Shown piece by piece: positions 53,160-64,000 of a DNA stretch of 64,000 bases. Position 1 is the stretch's first letter, and each line of letters starts with the position of its first letter. Origin of the DNA: Wolfiporia cocos (Eukaryota > Basidiomycota > Agaricomycetes > Polyporales > Phaeolaceae); assembly GCA_029448655.1 (NCBI GenBank), contig JACCLO010000011.1, forward strand, positions 3,038,001 through 3,102,000. The letters are read 5' to 3'. The translations under genes and the position numbers were made by a program. The notes under the pieces were generated by a model. The model was not told the origin of the DNA, searched no databases, and worked only from the letters and a program-made list of their open reading frames with translations.

Positions 53160-56100
53160 GCAGTGCTCACTCAACTTGCTGAACACACTCCTCATCTATG
53201 TGCTCTCAACAGTCTGCGGCCACCCTGCCAGTCACCACTTCTCTGCCATAAAAGCTGTCCACTCTTACTGCTGTGAATGATGGTTGGCTCCCTTTTCAAG
53301 GTCACGTGGATTTAGATGCATTCTTTACCAGTATTTTTGCCCACCTCACTGAACCTCCTTCTCATTAGATCAACTGGTAAGCAACTGAACATCTGTGAGA
53401 AGATTTTTTGCAGCCAACCAATCCCAGCACATCTTACAAATGGTGACAAGGTTTCACAGGTGGATGGCTGTATGCTGCAATGTGCAATGGATGTCAGGGT
53501 CATGGAAGTGTGGCTCTGTGGACTGGGTGAGCATGTTCTGCTGCTAACTTTTACCATGAGCAGCTCATGCTTGCCTTATGTGCATGGACATTGATATCTG
53601 CAATATAGCCATTCAGACAATGACAATGCAGCATATGCTGTGTGCACATGAAAGGTAAATAGATGGTTCACTCCACTCCCCTCCCTTTCCATTCCCCAGA
53701 TCATCTTGATACCAATGCAGCATCACCTCAAGTTCGAGCTCATGAAACTTGAGCTTGCCCACACACAGCGCTCCACCTCAGAGAGCACTGAACACATTGA
53801 CAAGCTCAAGAAGGCATACAATGTGCTCTATGGGTACGTACAGGAACTTAAGCATGTGAGCACGACCAACCAGAGCAAGCTGAGCACTGGTGGGGCTCCA
53901 CACAGCGGAGGCCAAATGTGCATAGCCTGCATTGAAGCAGCTTGACGTGGGCAAGGTGCAGTCAGCTCTGGCAGTGGCATGATGGTGTACCAGGTGCATG
54001 TGGGTATGCTACTCATTCAGTATTTTATTGTACTCATGCGCACTAATTGCTATTGAATATTGAATCCTGAATTGAAGCGTACCTTGGCATACCAGTACCA
54101 ACTGTCTGGTTGATCTGCCCCAATATAATATCTGAGTGAATAATTCCTGCCAAATGCCTTAGCATTGAAGTATAGAAGTGCTGATCACTGCCTTACTGTC
54201 CTGAGTCAGAGGCCCCTGTGAGTTTGCAATAATCCACCAGATGCCCCAGTTTTCCCAATATATAAAAAGTCAAAATTTATCTTATTGCCCATTTACTAGA
54301 CTGGCTACATTTATAAGACTGATGATGCTTATCCATGCATATCCACTATCTTGCATTTTGCTGATGTAACAGACATGTATATCAGGTGCAGCTTGGTTAC
54401 AGCATGGTGTGTGCAATGCATGGGTCGGATCATAAACTCTAACACCATTCACTGGACACCCATCTGTTATGATCAAGTCCAAATGTGAATCAGATTCTCG
54501 ACCCAGTACACACTACGCTGCAAAGGGCAGGCCAAGATTAAGCACCAGGGGGACCAGTCGGCACTTGATCCAGGAGTGCCGCTAATATGACAAGAAGCCA
54601 GCCAATTGCTGTGATAGCAGCATGCTTGGCATATTGTGACTGATTGTGATGAATTTTGTGCCAGTACCCCTTGGTTTCAATGATGCTCACCCCATCTACA
54701 TCCTTCTGTTCAAGTACTATAGATTGTATCCTAGGCTACACAGTAGAATTTACCTAAAGATGAATGGGGCATCTGTGTTTGAATAAATTGTGTGCTGTCA
54801 AAATTGTGCAGAAGGGGTCAAGCAATAGGAAGGAGAAGATCGCATCAGTGCCCCACACCCAACTTTCTTGTTTTGACCTGGTGCCCAATGAATTCGCTGG
54901 CTACTCCCTTGCTACTCACTTAGCCACACATCAAATTCATTTGCAATTCACTTGGTTCCTGTTGAATTCACTGATGACTGCCAATTCTCAAATTGGCTCT
55001 CACAGGCTTGGGCTGCAACGAAGCATAGCAGGGTTGTAGAAGGTAGAAATAAGAGAGAATGTAATTTGGTTGCATATTAGGAATCAAAGCCTTCTAAACG
55101 TGTGAAGGTACTGATGTCACCCTTAGAACAGGAACAACTAGTGCTGGTTTCGAGCTGCGACAGCATGCAGGTGTCGAAGTCAATGTGGAAGATTGAGCAT
55201 AACAGAGTTTTGGCACTGGAATATGATCTCACTTGTGGTCACTTGTTCTGCTCACTTGAGGGGAGCAGATTCATTGCTGCGCTTGGGCCTTAGTGAGTGC
55301 AAGTGAAACAATGCAAGTGATCAGTAAGTAATTGGCAAGTAATCGAGGAGAAACTGACAAGTGAATTTGTTATTCACTTGTTGGCCATCAAGATTGATGG
55401 CGTCACTAGTACTGCTCCAATTATCAATTTCAGGTTGCTCTCAGCCACAATGCCAAGTTGCACTGTGCCAGCCGAAACCTCTATCTGTGAGAGCAAAACT
55501 TCACTTTCATGTTGTCAATGCACTCTTGTGCCAATTACTACAAACTTGACATTGCTACCACAGGTCTATAACCATTTCTCCTGTACCACAAATTCATTAC
55601 TTGATGGGCTTGAGATTTGCAAGTTCACATACAGCCCCACATGCTGATGGCTGGCGATGTTCAATAGCATGCTTGCACCCCCACTTGAATAAATGCATAC
55701 AGTCTACAAAGCTCAGATATCATATTGTCTGGAGCACCTCTATCTGGGGCTTTGGCCTGAGGATGCTGACGTGGATAGACCTTCTAGGCGCATGGTGTTG
55801 ATATCATGGCATTGAGTGCTGAATTTGTGTCTAGGCACAAATTGTCGGAAGTCGGGTGTACATTGTTATCTTCAGGAGCCATGCCTAGTACAAGACAGTT
55901 GATCCCATCAATAATTGGTGGAGATGCCAGATAGTATCACGGTGACTTGATGACCCAAAACTTATAGGGTCATCCCTCTAACCAACGCCCTCCTGCTATG
56001 TTGCCTGCTAACCTAGACGTCTTCGTCGAAGGTGGAAAGGGTCCTTGACGTTGTTGAGGGTCCCTAGCAGTCTAGCGAGTGTCTTAGGAGTGCAAGCCGA

Positions 56101-57902
56101 GATGACAGTAATGGTGCCCTAAGGCATTGCCAAATTGATGAGTCTGAGGAGTACGCCTCAGACTCTTGGGTTTATATACATGATAGTAGCGCTGTTAACT
56201 AAGTAGTTATCCTGCCCTAAAGCAACGTGGCCTGTGCGCATGCACCTATGAGTAAGTACCTAGAATGCTTATGTAATATACCATGTGATATGTTGGGCTA
56301 GCCGTGCGCCAGCTAGTTAGGGGGGGTGACCTTATAAGTCGTCACCTGACATATAACCAGGAGGTTGAGGGTTCGAGTCCCGGTGTACGTATTATGTGAG
56401 GCATCACAGAAATTGTTGTGACACTTGAGTAAGGGCATTCAGGTGTAGGCCCACATCTATTGTGGAAATTTGGAAGATCATACAAGACTGATTGATGTCT
56501 CACTAATTGACTCTCACATACAAGCACATTTGAACAGGACAACATCTTCCCCAGTCACAGAAATGTTCTGAAATCCACTGGTACTGGTATTGATGCCGCT
56601 ACTGAAACAAATCACTGATATGGATTGGTCATGGTATGGTACTATGATATTGTGTCACAGGCTTACTGTCACAGATTTAGCATATGCTAAGATCATAGAT
56701 GTTATGGAGCAATGAATAGGGCATATTACCCTGTAAACTGGTATAGCTGGTTACACATTGGCACATAGCATGTGAATATGAACTGCAGATATAGCCAGAC
56801 CCTTGATAACAGCTAAGCTGTTATTGTAGCCCTTTTGGGGGAGTGGCTATAGCACCACTCATAGGCATGCCGCATTGGGTCTGCGGTGCATCCTGTGATA
56901 CTTATGTAAGCACAACTTACGATATTGAGCAGGTTTCCTACAGTCTGACACATATGATATCATCTGTTGCACATCAGCTGTGATGAGTTGCAATCTCCTC
57001 AAGTGACAAAATGCTCCTACCACTTACACCCATGATGGCTCTGTCACAGTTTTCTAGGCATTTACCTAATTTTTCCTGGATTTATACCAATTTTCTACGA
57101 CTTGTCTTACGACAAGTCCTATCTAACGTAGTTAGTACCCCTAACCACGTACCCATCATTCTTCTCGTATCCACGAGAACCTTCCAGCACATTCTATGAC
57201 AACAGTCATTAGAGTAACGTCAGCGGCCCAGCTTATCTAGTAGCGCCCCACTGACTCATATGCACATGACCGCTTATGCGGCCTATTCCATACGTTTCCA
57301 TGAATGTCCCACGCAAGCGCACAGCATTACCGCTTGTGCGCACAGACACCATAACATTAGGGCAAGTAGTTCTTGAGTAGTGCCCTACATGTATATATAC
57401 TGAGACGTCTGAGGCCTAAGTCCTCAGAACTATCAATCTGTTACACGACGCTTTAGCCTATAACTACTGCTTCACTTGACCACTTGCCTCAACAACCCAG
57501 CAACCCTTCAACAGAAGTCACTAAGAGTGAGTCTTGGGTCAGGCTCCTGGGGCTTCCAGCATGAGCTATCAGCCTCATTGCTGAAGCTGCCTATAGTCCA
57601 GGGGGTTTACCTACAATCTCCTTAAGTCACAGTGAGCGTGTATGCCATGCAACTGACCAGATGGTATTTTAGACACATGGGTGGTGCGGATGTTGGACAG
57701 CTCATCACAGTCGTAGTGCCACTCATTGACAGTGGCTATTAGCTAATTTGACATCCTTTTTAGCTTAGCTTGGAGAGCAATGCCTTGAACTGCTGCATAT
57801 GGATTTAACACATGCTATGCCAGTCAAATTCACTTGTAGCTTACTTGAATCCACTTGAGTTCTGCCAAATTCATTTGAGCTCACTTTCTTCACATCAGCA
57901 TT
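53160..57902. other. 4.7 kb AT-richer repeat debris without an intact gene
   Basis: No family-level coding frame was recognised; 53706-53945 (plus, 79 residues, helical) is the most protein-like. Words CAAGTGA/TCACTTG are unusually frequent at 54,880-55,400 and 57,820-57,890, resembling subterminal arrays of another DNA transposon; TAGTGAGTGCAAGTGA at 55291 could be one terminus but its partner was not found. LTR-like TATATACATG units lie near 56,150-56,180 and 57,390. Several ATATAAT-rich spacers have no evident function. Confidence 0.35.
56304..56388 (+). ncRNA. tRNA-like / SINE-type pol III promoter remnant
   Basis: Contains an A-box-like CCAGCTAGTTAGG and a good B-box-like GGTTCGAGTCCC, 85 bp in all. 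The outer 7 bp (GTGCGCC and GGTGTAC) can pair as an acceptor-like stem with two G-U pairs. An internal CTTATAA with flanking GTGAC/GTCGT would give a UAU-type anticodon loop, but the sequence after it is too long for a normal tRNA unless it contains an intron. A degenerate tRNA gene or tRNA-derived SINE head is more likely than a functional tRNA. Confidence 0.35.
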
Positions 57903-58090
57903 GTTACGGGTCATATACCTGTTTGTTATACTTGAGTCACAAGTATAAATCTTCTGCACTAAGTCAATTGACCCGTTGTTTGTGCAATACCCTAAGTTAA
58001 AGGAAGCCCCGTCGTAGGGGTGCTCTTCTTCAGGGAGCTATATGCTCCCAGCCGCTGCGGGGCTGGTGCATTCTTCACAAGACGTCTTCG
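57903..58090 (-). repeat. LTR-like terminus of the second Ty3-type element
   Basis: The first 60 bp follow the outer end of the 42369 LTR with scattered changes (TGTTACGGGTC, TATAAATC, CTTCTGCAC shared). Internal boundary uncertain. Confidence 0.5.
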
Positions 58091-58188
58091 AGACGCGTGG
58101 TTGGGGCGAGGGGAACCGAGATGGTCCCGACATTGGTGACGGTGGTGGCGGGGGCTGATGTTCCTGCTGATGTTGAGTCAGCCATTAC

Positions 58189-60059
58189 TTATTCCCAGAT
58201 TGTTCGGGCACGATACGTCTTGCCATCCGCGGGGGGCGCCGAGTACGGCTTCTTGCCAGAAGCCTGTCCCTTTCCACTACCCGAAGGAGCAGCCGTGGTC
58301 TTTCCAGACGCGGCAGCTGCATCCTTCGCCCTTTGTTGTTCAGCCTGCTGAGCGGCAGGCACGAATGTTCCCGCAGCCTTGTCCGCGGCAAGCTTAGGAC
58401 ACTTGTTGAAGTAGTGTCCCGTCTGCTTGCAGTAGGTGCAGACGGCGTTGGCGGTGTCGGCGGGGGCTTTGGCGGGCGCCTTTCCCTTATCCTTCTTTTT
58501 CTCCGACTTCTTCGCAGAAGCGGAGGACGTCTCCTTTTTTTCGGCAGGGGCCGAGTCTTTCTTGCCGGCCTTCTCGAAGATCGAACCCTTGATCTTGTCT
58601 GGATAGGACGTTTGGTACATTTCCAGGGCGAAGTCGATGAGAGGTTCGATGTCGGTTGGGGCCTTGAAGAACGGGGTCTTGCCAAGGACGTTTAAGGTGT
58701 CCTTAACCTTTTCTGGGAGAGTCTCGGTGAATTCCCACACCAGAGTCTCATTGGCGGTTTCAGAGAGACGGCCGAGGGTGCGGAACCATTCGCAGTAATT
58801 GAAGTAGTTCGATTCTGCCAGTTCCTTGCCCTTCGTGCCGTAGTAGCCGTGAATTTCCTTCTTGGCTATCTCCTTATCCGTCATCTTCCCATATTGCACC
58901 ATGACTGACTTGGTGAAGTCCTCCCAGGTGCCGAGAGGTTCACCGTTTCCTGCCTTCTTGATGAGAGGTGAGAAAAATTTGTATGCGTCCCCTGTGACGC
59001 GGAAGAGGGCCGTGGTGATACGGTCATGTTCATCGTAGACCCTGAGCGTACCGAAGTACAGGCCCATCTTCTCCACCCATTCCTGTGCAGTCACCTTTCC
59101 AGATGACCCAGAGAATTCGGGGGGAGGGGGGATTTTCAGGTTTTGAGGCAGACCTGGAATCTGCGGGGCGACGGCTGCTGCAGCAGCGGCTGCAGCTTGT
59201 GCGGCGGCAGCGGCCTTGGCTGCTCGGGCTTGAGCAGTGCCGGGGACCGGTGTGGGTTCTTCCGGGGGCGTGCGGACACCGGGAGGGTTGGGAACGGAGG
59301 GATTCTTGCGGCTCCTCCGAAGTTCTTCCTCAACTTTCTCCATGCGTTCGGCGAACGCATCCTCGAGGTCGTCGAGCCGAGACCGGTAATCCTTCCGGAG
59401 CTGTTTCTCCATTTCGGAGATCTTGGCGGTGTATTCCTGCCGGAGATCCTTGCCAAGGTCCACCAAAGTGGACACAACCTCGTTGCGGACTGAATTGACC
59501 GCTTCGTGTAGCTCGTCTTGGGCCATTTGTTCGATTGCCCTGGATTGCCCAGCCAGGGAGTCGATTCTGCCATGGATTCGCTCCAGGCGGGCGTACAACA
59601 TCCGGCCGAGGGTGTCGACATTGTCGTGGCTGATTGCCGCACTTCGTTGTACGGCGGCATCAAGGATTGCCCCATGAAGGGTCCATCCACCTTGTAGTGA
59701 TCCTCTTCTGGGAGGTACGCCTTGAGGCCGGCTTCGACCTCGGCGTTGGTTCGGCGTGTTGGACCCGAAAACTCTATTTCCATATTTGTGATGGGCCCGA
59801 TTGGGCGGGTGTAGCGAGCCGGGGGATATCCGGGGATAGGCGTGCCCGGACGCGTTCCCATGGGGTTGGACGGGGAGTCCCTTTGTGGGGGAACATCCTC
59901 GACTTCGACTTCTTCCTCTTCCTCTTCCTCGCTTAGGTGGTCCAGGGTCACCAGGGGTTGAGTCCCTGAGGGCCCTGCTACCGGAGTCACCGGGCCTTCC
60001 GAACGGAGGCGCATGCGACGAGGGGCGAGGGGGGTGCTAACGGAGGAGGTGGAAGACAT
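58189..60059 (-). pseudogene. gag: gag of second Ty3-type element, one frameshift
   Basis: Starts MSSTSSVSTPLAPRRMRLRS at 60059, with an acidic EEEEEEEVEVEDVPP stretch, up to YKVDGPFMG. There the frame changes: with one extra G in the run at 59670-59673 it would continue as AILDAAVQRSAAISHDNVD and then MLYARLERIHGRIDSLAGQS. A coiled-coil stretch (KISEMEKQLRKDYRSRLDDL), an Ala-rich linker, the capsid-like domain (TAQEWVEKMGLYFGTLRVYD, PLGTWEDFTKSVMVQYGKM) and a nucleocapsid knuckle CTYCKQTGHYFNKC follow. It ends TYRARTIWE with TAA overlapping an ATG (TAATG), the start of a truncated 36-residue downstream frame, suggesting gag-pol coupling by termination-reinitiation in the parent. Confidence 0.82.
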
Positions 60060-60204
60060 TTGTGAATCTGTTTATGATGAATGTTAGTTTCCGGTTACTC
60101 ATTGTCTTAGATTCTTTAAGAAGGGATTTGGTTTGAAAGCTGCAACTTTCGTTATAGATCACACTCGCACTCTATTTCAGAGTTAAAAGATGATAGTATT
60201 TCTA

Positions 60205-61128
60205 CTATACAATCGCGAGTATATCCTCTTCTACCGAAGTAGTTGAGGGCCCTGCCACCTTGTCAGGTGGTGTTACACCGAAGGCAAAAGTAATTTGTAG
60301 CGCTACGCATTCTGCTACGATACGAGCTAAGTCCGTACGCCAATCCAAAAAGGAAATGTTGCCGAGTTGTTTGCAATACTTTTTCATAATTCTCCAGTCT
60401 CTATTGGTGATCCTCCCCCGTCTCGCTCTATCCTTTACGTTATCCACCAAGTCCTCCAATTCTACTACCATAGTATGGAAACGCATGTCGTTTTCTATAT
60501 GGAAGCCTGGGTAATTAGGGGGGTGGTTGGCAAGAGGAGTAAGACGAGTGAGAGTGCCTTCTAGCATGGGAATAACTTGATCACATGCTTGGAGAGGCTT
60601 CTTCTTCCCGAAGACGAGGGAAGGGTCGAGAATCTTGTGGTTGGTCGGAACGGGAGGTCCGGCCGCCGGGCTGGAGAGACGGAGGGCCAGTGAAGAAGCT
60701 GCTTGCTTGGCTTCCTTGGCGGCTTGTTTGGCGGCGATTCGCTTATTCAGCTTATCGCGGGCGAGTTTGAGCTTGTTGAGTTCACGGAGTTAGATGAGAT
60801 TCTCCATGGCGGTAATGGAAGCGGCTAGCTTCTCTTCCTCTGTCCAGATGCGCTTGGCAAGTGGAACTGGCTTGGGAGGTCGAGGAGCGGGTTTCCCAGC
60901 CTCAGCGATGTGCTTTGGCATGTGGACGGGAATCTCCCAAAGATGGAGCTTCCCGGTGTAATCTTCCTTTACAGGAAGCGTGTAGGTGACGTCCTCTGCC
61001 CGAGGAATGTCGGCGGTGTCGATGCGGCTGAGAAGGGACCGCTTCGCCGGCTTAACGTAGGGGGCAGTGGAGGAGCCACGTGTGCGACGGGTAACGCGGG
61101 GCATGATTCTAGAAAGTGCAGCCTTCAT
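60205..61128 (-). pseudogene. ORF upstream of gag in second Ty3-type element
   Basis: Frame of about 307 codons from MKAALSRIMPRVTRRTRG, broken only by an in-frame TAA at 60790-60792 after MENLI. It contains a basic N-terminus, a helical Lys/Ala-rich segment (LNKRIAAKQAAKEAKQAA), then MLEGTLTRLTPLANHPPNYP and a conserved-looking C-terminal half (DWRIMKKYCKQLGNISFLDW, RIVAECVALQITFAFG). No domain is recognised. Its position upstream of gag on the same strand suggests an accessory protein of this element family. Confidence 0.6.
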
Positions 61129-62839
61129 GAGAAACGAAGTTTCCCAGTGATACGTCCAAGAACAGGAATGGAAGGGGTTATGTAAGGTAGGGTAGTGGAC
61201 TCCTTTTCAGGAGCAAAGAAGGTGTACTACGGGGCATAATTACTCTTATGTTGCGCGCAAACCCTGTGCCGAGATGGCGCGGATATTCGCATGACCCTAA
61301 CGGTCAGAGGCGCCGACTCCAGGGGTAGAGTTGCTGACTGCCAGGCCGGTTCCTGGGTCAGATGATTGGGATTCGGATACACGACACCGCCCCGGAGGGA
61401 CGATGCCGGAAAGTGGCTGGGATTTTACATCCCTTAGCCTGTCCATGCTTCAACAATGAGGTTGCCGTCTGTAGCCACATGGGTGTCACATCAGGGCTAA
61501 AAAACCACTGTCGATCTAAGATCGCGAGACAGCAGCGCTCCACATCCCGAAGGAGTGGGCCACGCGCTTCTCTTCCAATGGGGCCCCAAATCCGTTTGAC
61601 CCATGCTCGCACGCCGAGCTGCCCGGAGGACTTATGCTATTGGCTACCGCGAGTGACCTATGGCAGGGTGATTTTTTACGTCACCCCCCTCACTGCTTTT
61701 CCCATAACGGGTTCAAAGCAGGTCCCTTACGCCTGGGAAGCGGCTTTGGAAAATTCCCATGCCATCATAATGATGACCCTGTGGATAGTGATGGGGCGCT
61801 GAACAACGCTTGCCATGACCGGGGGTTGGGCGCACACAGGCAGACCGTCCCCTTTTCTCCACAGGCGGGTCTTAACCGCGCATAGTCCAAGCTTGTCAGC
61901 GAGGACCATGTCTCCTTGACCCTGGAGTCCGGGTTAGGTAGAGGCTCCTGCCTAAAAAGGCGGTGTGGCTTCCCTGGTTGCCAATCCTCTGCCGAGGATG
62001 GCGATGTATCCCCCAGATCTCAACTATCACCCCTAACTCTTTGTCAAGAGTAGGGATGTGCGCAGCAACGAGCAATAGCCCCTGTAGGATAGAAACCCAG
62101 GCCCAAGCGCAAGCGCAAGGGCGGGGGTAGGGGAAGATTTGTTCTTATGACACAGACTAGACTGTGGGACTCACACTATAACCTAATAGGCGACTTGAAG
62201 AAGTTGCTGCAGGTTGGTGAGGAGGCTAGTGGGCGCAAACAGAGATGATATGTAACTGTGCGAATGCAGAGAACAAATCTAAGGCTTATCCGCAGTGATA
62301 GCCCTACTTATATACATGCTTTGTTTGGTTACCGGTAAGGGAGCCAAACATGAAGGTGGTCTGTGTGCAGACATAACTAATATGGTTAAGTCGTAAACTA
62401 CAATAGACCATGTGCACCGGTAATGGCCGCACCAGTAAGATCGTTTGTTTGGACCGTAGGTCCATGTTGTGGAAGTGGCTGTAGCTACGTTAATAAGCCA
62501 TGCATGTGATTCTTATATACCGGCATCGGGATATGAGTAATTGTAAGGGCATTGGCATGTGATAACGAGCGGGCCGCTTATCCAATCGTACTGACATAGC
62601 CCGGTATCGGGATATGAGTAAAGCGCGTGACACCGGAGGTTAGTCCGCTGAGTCATTGACGCGTACGAACGTGTTATGTACGTGTTGTTATGACAGGTGG
62701 ACGTATACCGCGTTGTGTACGTGTTGTTTGGTTGCGTGTACGTGTAGACGGGCGCTTAGCAGCGTAAACGTCTACAAGGTCGTAGAAATACCAGATAAAT
62801 AGGTAAAAATACGGGAAAAATAGTGGCATGTCCCAAATC
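61129..62839. other. Non-coding flank, probably element leader and repeats
   Basis: No recognisable gene. Probably includes the 5' leader of the gag-only element, but no matching LTR could be traced. A pair of direct repeats, CGGCATCGGGATATGAGTAA near 62520 and CGGTATCGGGATATGAGTAA near 62601, and TGTACGTGTTGTT repeats at 62675-62740 are the visible structures. Confidence 0.35.
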
Positions 62840-63047
62840 TGTGACATTATACTCGTTCTCAAAGGTTTAAACAATTAAGCCTGCAGCCTGTATATCGACG
62901 CTCTGACTCTGCGGAGTCCGACAAGTAGTGCGCTACTTGACACGCTGAGTAACTCGACTTGGTTACTTTGCGCTGAACAGATATTCCTATCTGTCGAAAT
63001 AATCTGACTTGGTTATTTTGCGTTGAACGGATATTCAATCCGTGACA
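62840..63047 (+). repeat. LTR-like fragment, inverted relative to the chromovirus LTR
   Basis: Read on the minus strand it begins TGTCACGGATTGAATATCCG, the same pattern as the chromovirus LTR end TGTTACGGGTCGAATACCCG. It holds chained hairpins (GACTCTGCGGAGTC, AAGTAGTGCGCTACTT, AACAGATATTCCTATCTGT). Likely a solo LTR or fragment of a related family. No target duplication was found. Confidence 0.45.
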
Positions 63048-64000
63048 CATTGAGTGATTTCTCATGAGCAAGTAGCCGATTCTGCACATCTACCACAAAA
63101 TAAATGTCCTGCTCAAGGCTGATTGCATTGATCACATAGAGGTGGTAGGTGACCAACCACATAGTGTACTGTATTTGATTCTGGAAGCTGTCTCAGATCC
63201 TGGGAGACTTTGCAATAGCCAGGTCTTGCAGAACATGCAAATGGAGTGCCCCATGCTAAACAATGCAGTATGCAAATGCAGATTCACGAGCTCAAGCACA
63301 CACCTCTCAACCCTCAGGACTTTCTATACTGTACATCAATTGTAATTATTCACGATTGTCGGTGGCCAATCCTGATGCTGTTGCAATCAGCCCATGTTGC
63401 AATGCTCCCCAGATTTTTCTGACATTGGCAGCAACAGTGCCTTGATGTAAAGGGATTTTCCGGTGTGAATCTTAATGGCCTAGCATGGCAGCTGCCTCAG
63501 ACGGAGATTGGCCCAGCGCTTTCTGAGAGGCAGGTGGGGTGGTGGTGTGAGAGTGGGAATAGCGCCGAATGACATGCGAGGATAGTAGCACGTGCCAAGG
63601 CCATCTGGCCGAAGGTATCTGGATGGACATTGGTCCATCCACCCCTTAGATGGTTTCAAATAAAAATTCCACCATCATAATCGTGTTCTACAGGGTTTAT
63701 AACATAGGATTACTGAAAGAACGAACTTAAAAACGTGAAAATTGAAGGAGACATTGTCGCCATCGTGCGCGATGGCGGCGGCAACGACAGCGGGGGCGGG
63801 GGTCGGGGCGTGCGACACTTGCACGTGGGTCGGGGGTCGGGGCCGAGGTAAAGGCGCCCGAGCCTTAGGTCGACGCGGGCGTCGATCACATGGTCCGCCC
63901 TCTATATGGGAAAACGTGCGATGGGCTCGGGGTGACTGGGAGTGTGGGCCCAGGACACATTTCAAGCTAATTAGCCTGCCTGTGCGGCAAGCTAGTAAGC
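63048..64000. other. Terminal stretch without recognised gene
   Basis: Short frames only. A GC-rich stretch at 63,770-63,900 is low-complexity (GGGGGTCGGGG-like) and yields a Pro/Arg-rich minus-strand frame of 96 residues that is not convincing. Confidence 0.35.

Larger units (their letters stand above)
57903..61128 (-). mobile_element. Second Ty3-type element: gag plus upstream ORF, pol lost
   Basis: Coding-strand order: an upstream ORF (61128-60205), gag (60059-58189), the first codons of a putative pol, then an LTR-like end at 57903 that resembles the outer end of the complete element's LTR (TGTTACGGGTC, then ATACC and GAGTC blocks, on the plus strand). No RT, RNase H or integrase is present. 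Only about 290 bp lie between the gag stop and the LTR-like terminus, so pol was deleted or the element belongs to a gag-only non-autonomous class. The right boundary beyond 61128 is not defined. Confidence 0.65.

Noticed and set aside
54880..55400. CAAGTGA-rich zone as a complete hAT element
   Set aside because: One TAGTGAGTGCAAGTGA-like end was found but no inverted partner or 8-bp duplication.
59136..59700. Continuation of the second gag N-terminal frame to residue 307
   Set aside because: After YKVDGPFMG the sequence loses gag character; the coiled-coil and capsid are in the other frame, so this is post-frameshift noise.
63675..63965. 96-residue Pro/Arg-rich minus-strand frame
   Set aside because: Driven by a low-complexity G-rich stretch; no domain or start context.
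1..64000. CRISPR arrays, bacterial operons, riboswitches
   Set aside because: Intron-rich fungal nuclear DNA; no regularly spaced identical repeats of CRISPR type were seen.

Overview
The window looks like nuclear DNA from a basidiomycete, probably an agaricomycete or polypore. Genes are rich in short introns (about 46-98 nt), several housekeeping proteins are fungal types (mitoribosomal mL58/MRPL20, TOM22, BZZ1, Zn2Cys6 and CENP-B-type HTH proteins), and the mobile elements are typical of Agaricomycotina (chromodomain Ty3 elements, Tad1-like LINEs with RNase H, hAT-type MITEs). No species was identified. All exon structures were worked out by hand from splice-site phase and family resemblance.

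Bases 1-33.4 kb are gene territory. In order: a metallo-beta-lactamase-fold hydrolase (-), a 7-exon glutathione S-transferase (+), mL58 (+), the SSU-processome factor SAS10/UTP3 (+), a 16-exon Zn2Cys6 transcription factor (-) divergent from TOM22 (+), the complex I 39/40-kDa subunit NDUFA9 homologue (-) divergent from a UPF0390-type protein (+), a CENP-B-type HTH protein (-), the deadenylase CAF1/POP2 (-), the F-BAR/C1/SH3 protein BZZ1 in 20 exons (-), a secreted double-psi beta-barrel protein (+) and a Ser/Thr-rich GPI-anchored wall protein (-). Several genes that look broken as single ORFs (GST, BZZ1, the Zn2Cys6 factor) become intact once short introns, two GC-AG introns and microexons of 6, 7 and 12 nt are allowed for.

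Bases 34.5-64 kb are a nest of mobile elements. A decayed Tad1-like LINE (about 34.5-41.5 kb, -) carries two TIR elements with 8-bp target duplications (35447-36016 and 39100-39782) and a solo-LTR-like insertion. Next to it is a complete Ty3/gypsy chromovirus (42369-50829, -) with 708-bp LTRs that read as identical, a CCATG target duplication, gag, protease, an inserted dUTPase domain, RT, RNase H, integrase, chromodomain and an extra 3' reading frame with two zinc knuckles that overlaps pol. Further right are a 961-bp hAT-type element (52191-53151), old repeat debris, and a second Ty3-type element that keeps gag and an upstream ORF but has lost pol (57.9-61.1 kb).

The most interesting unit is the 42.4-50.8 kb chromovirus: a dUTPase with all five family motifs sits between protease and RT, a second nucleocapsid-like ORF overlaps the end of pol, and perfect LTRs contrast with in-frame TGA codons and frameshifts in the coding region.
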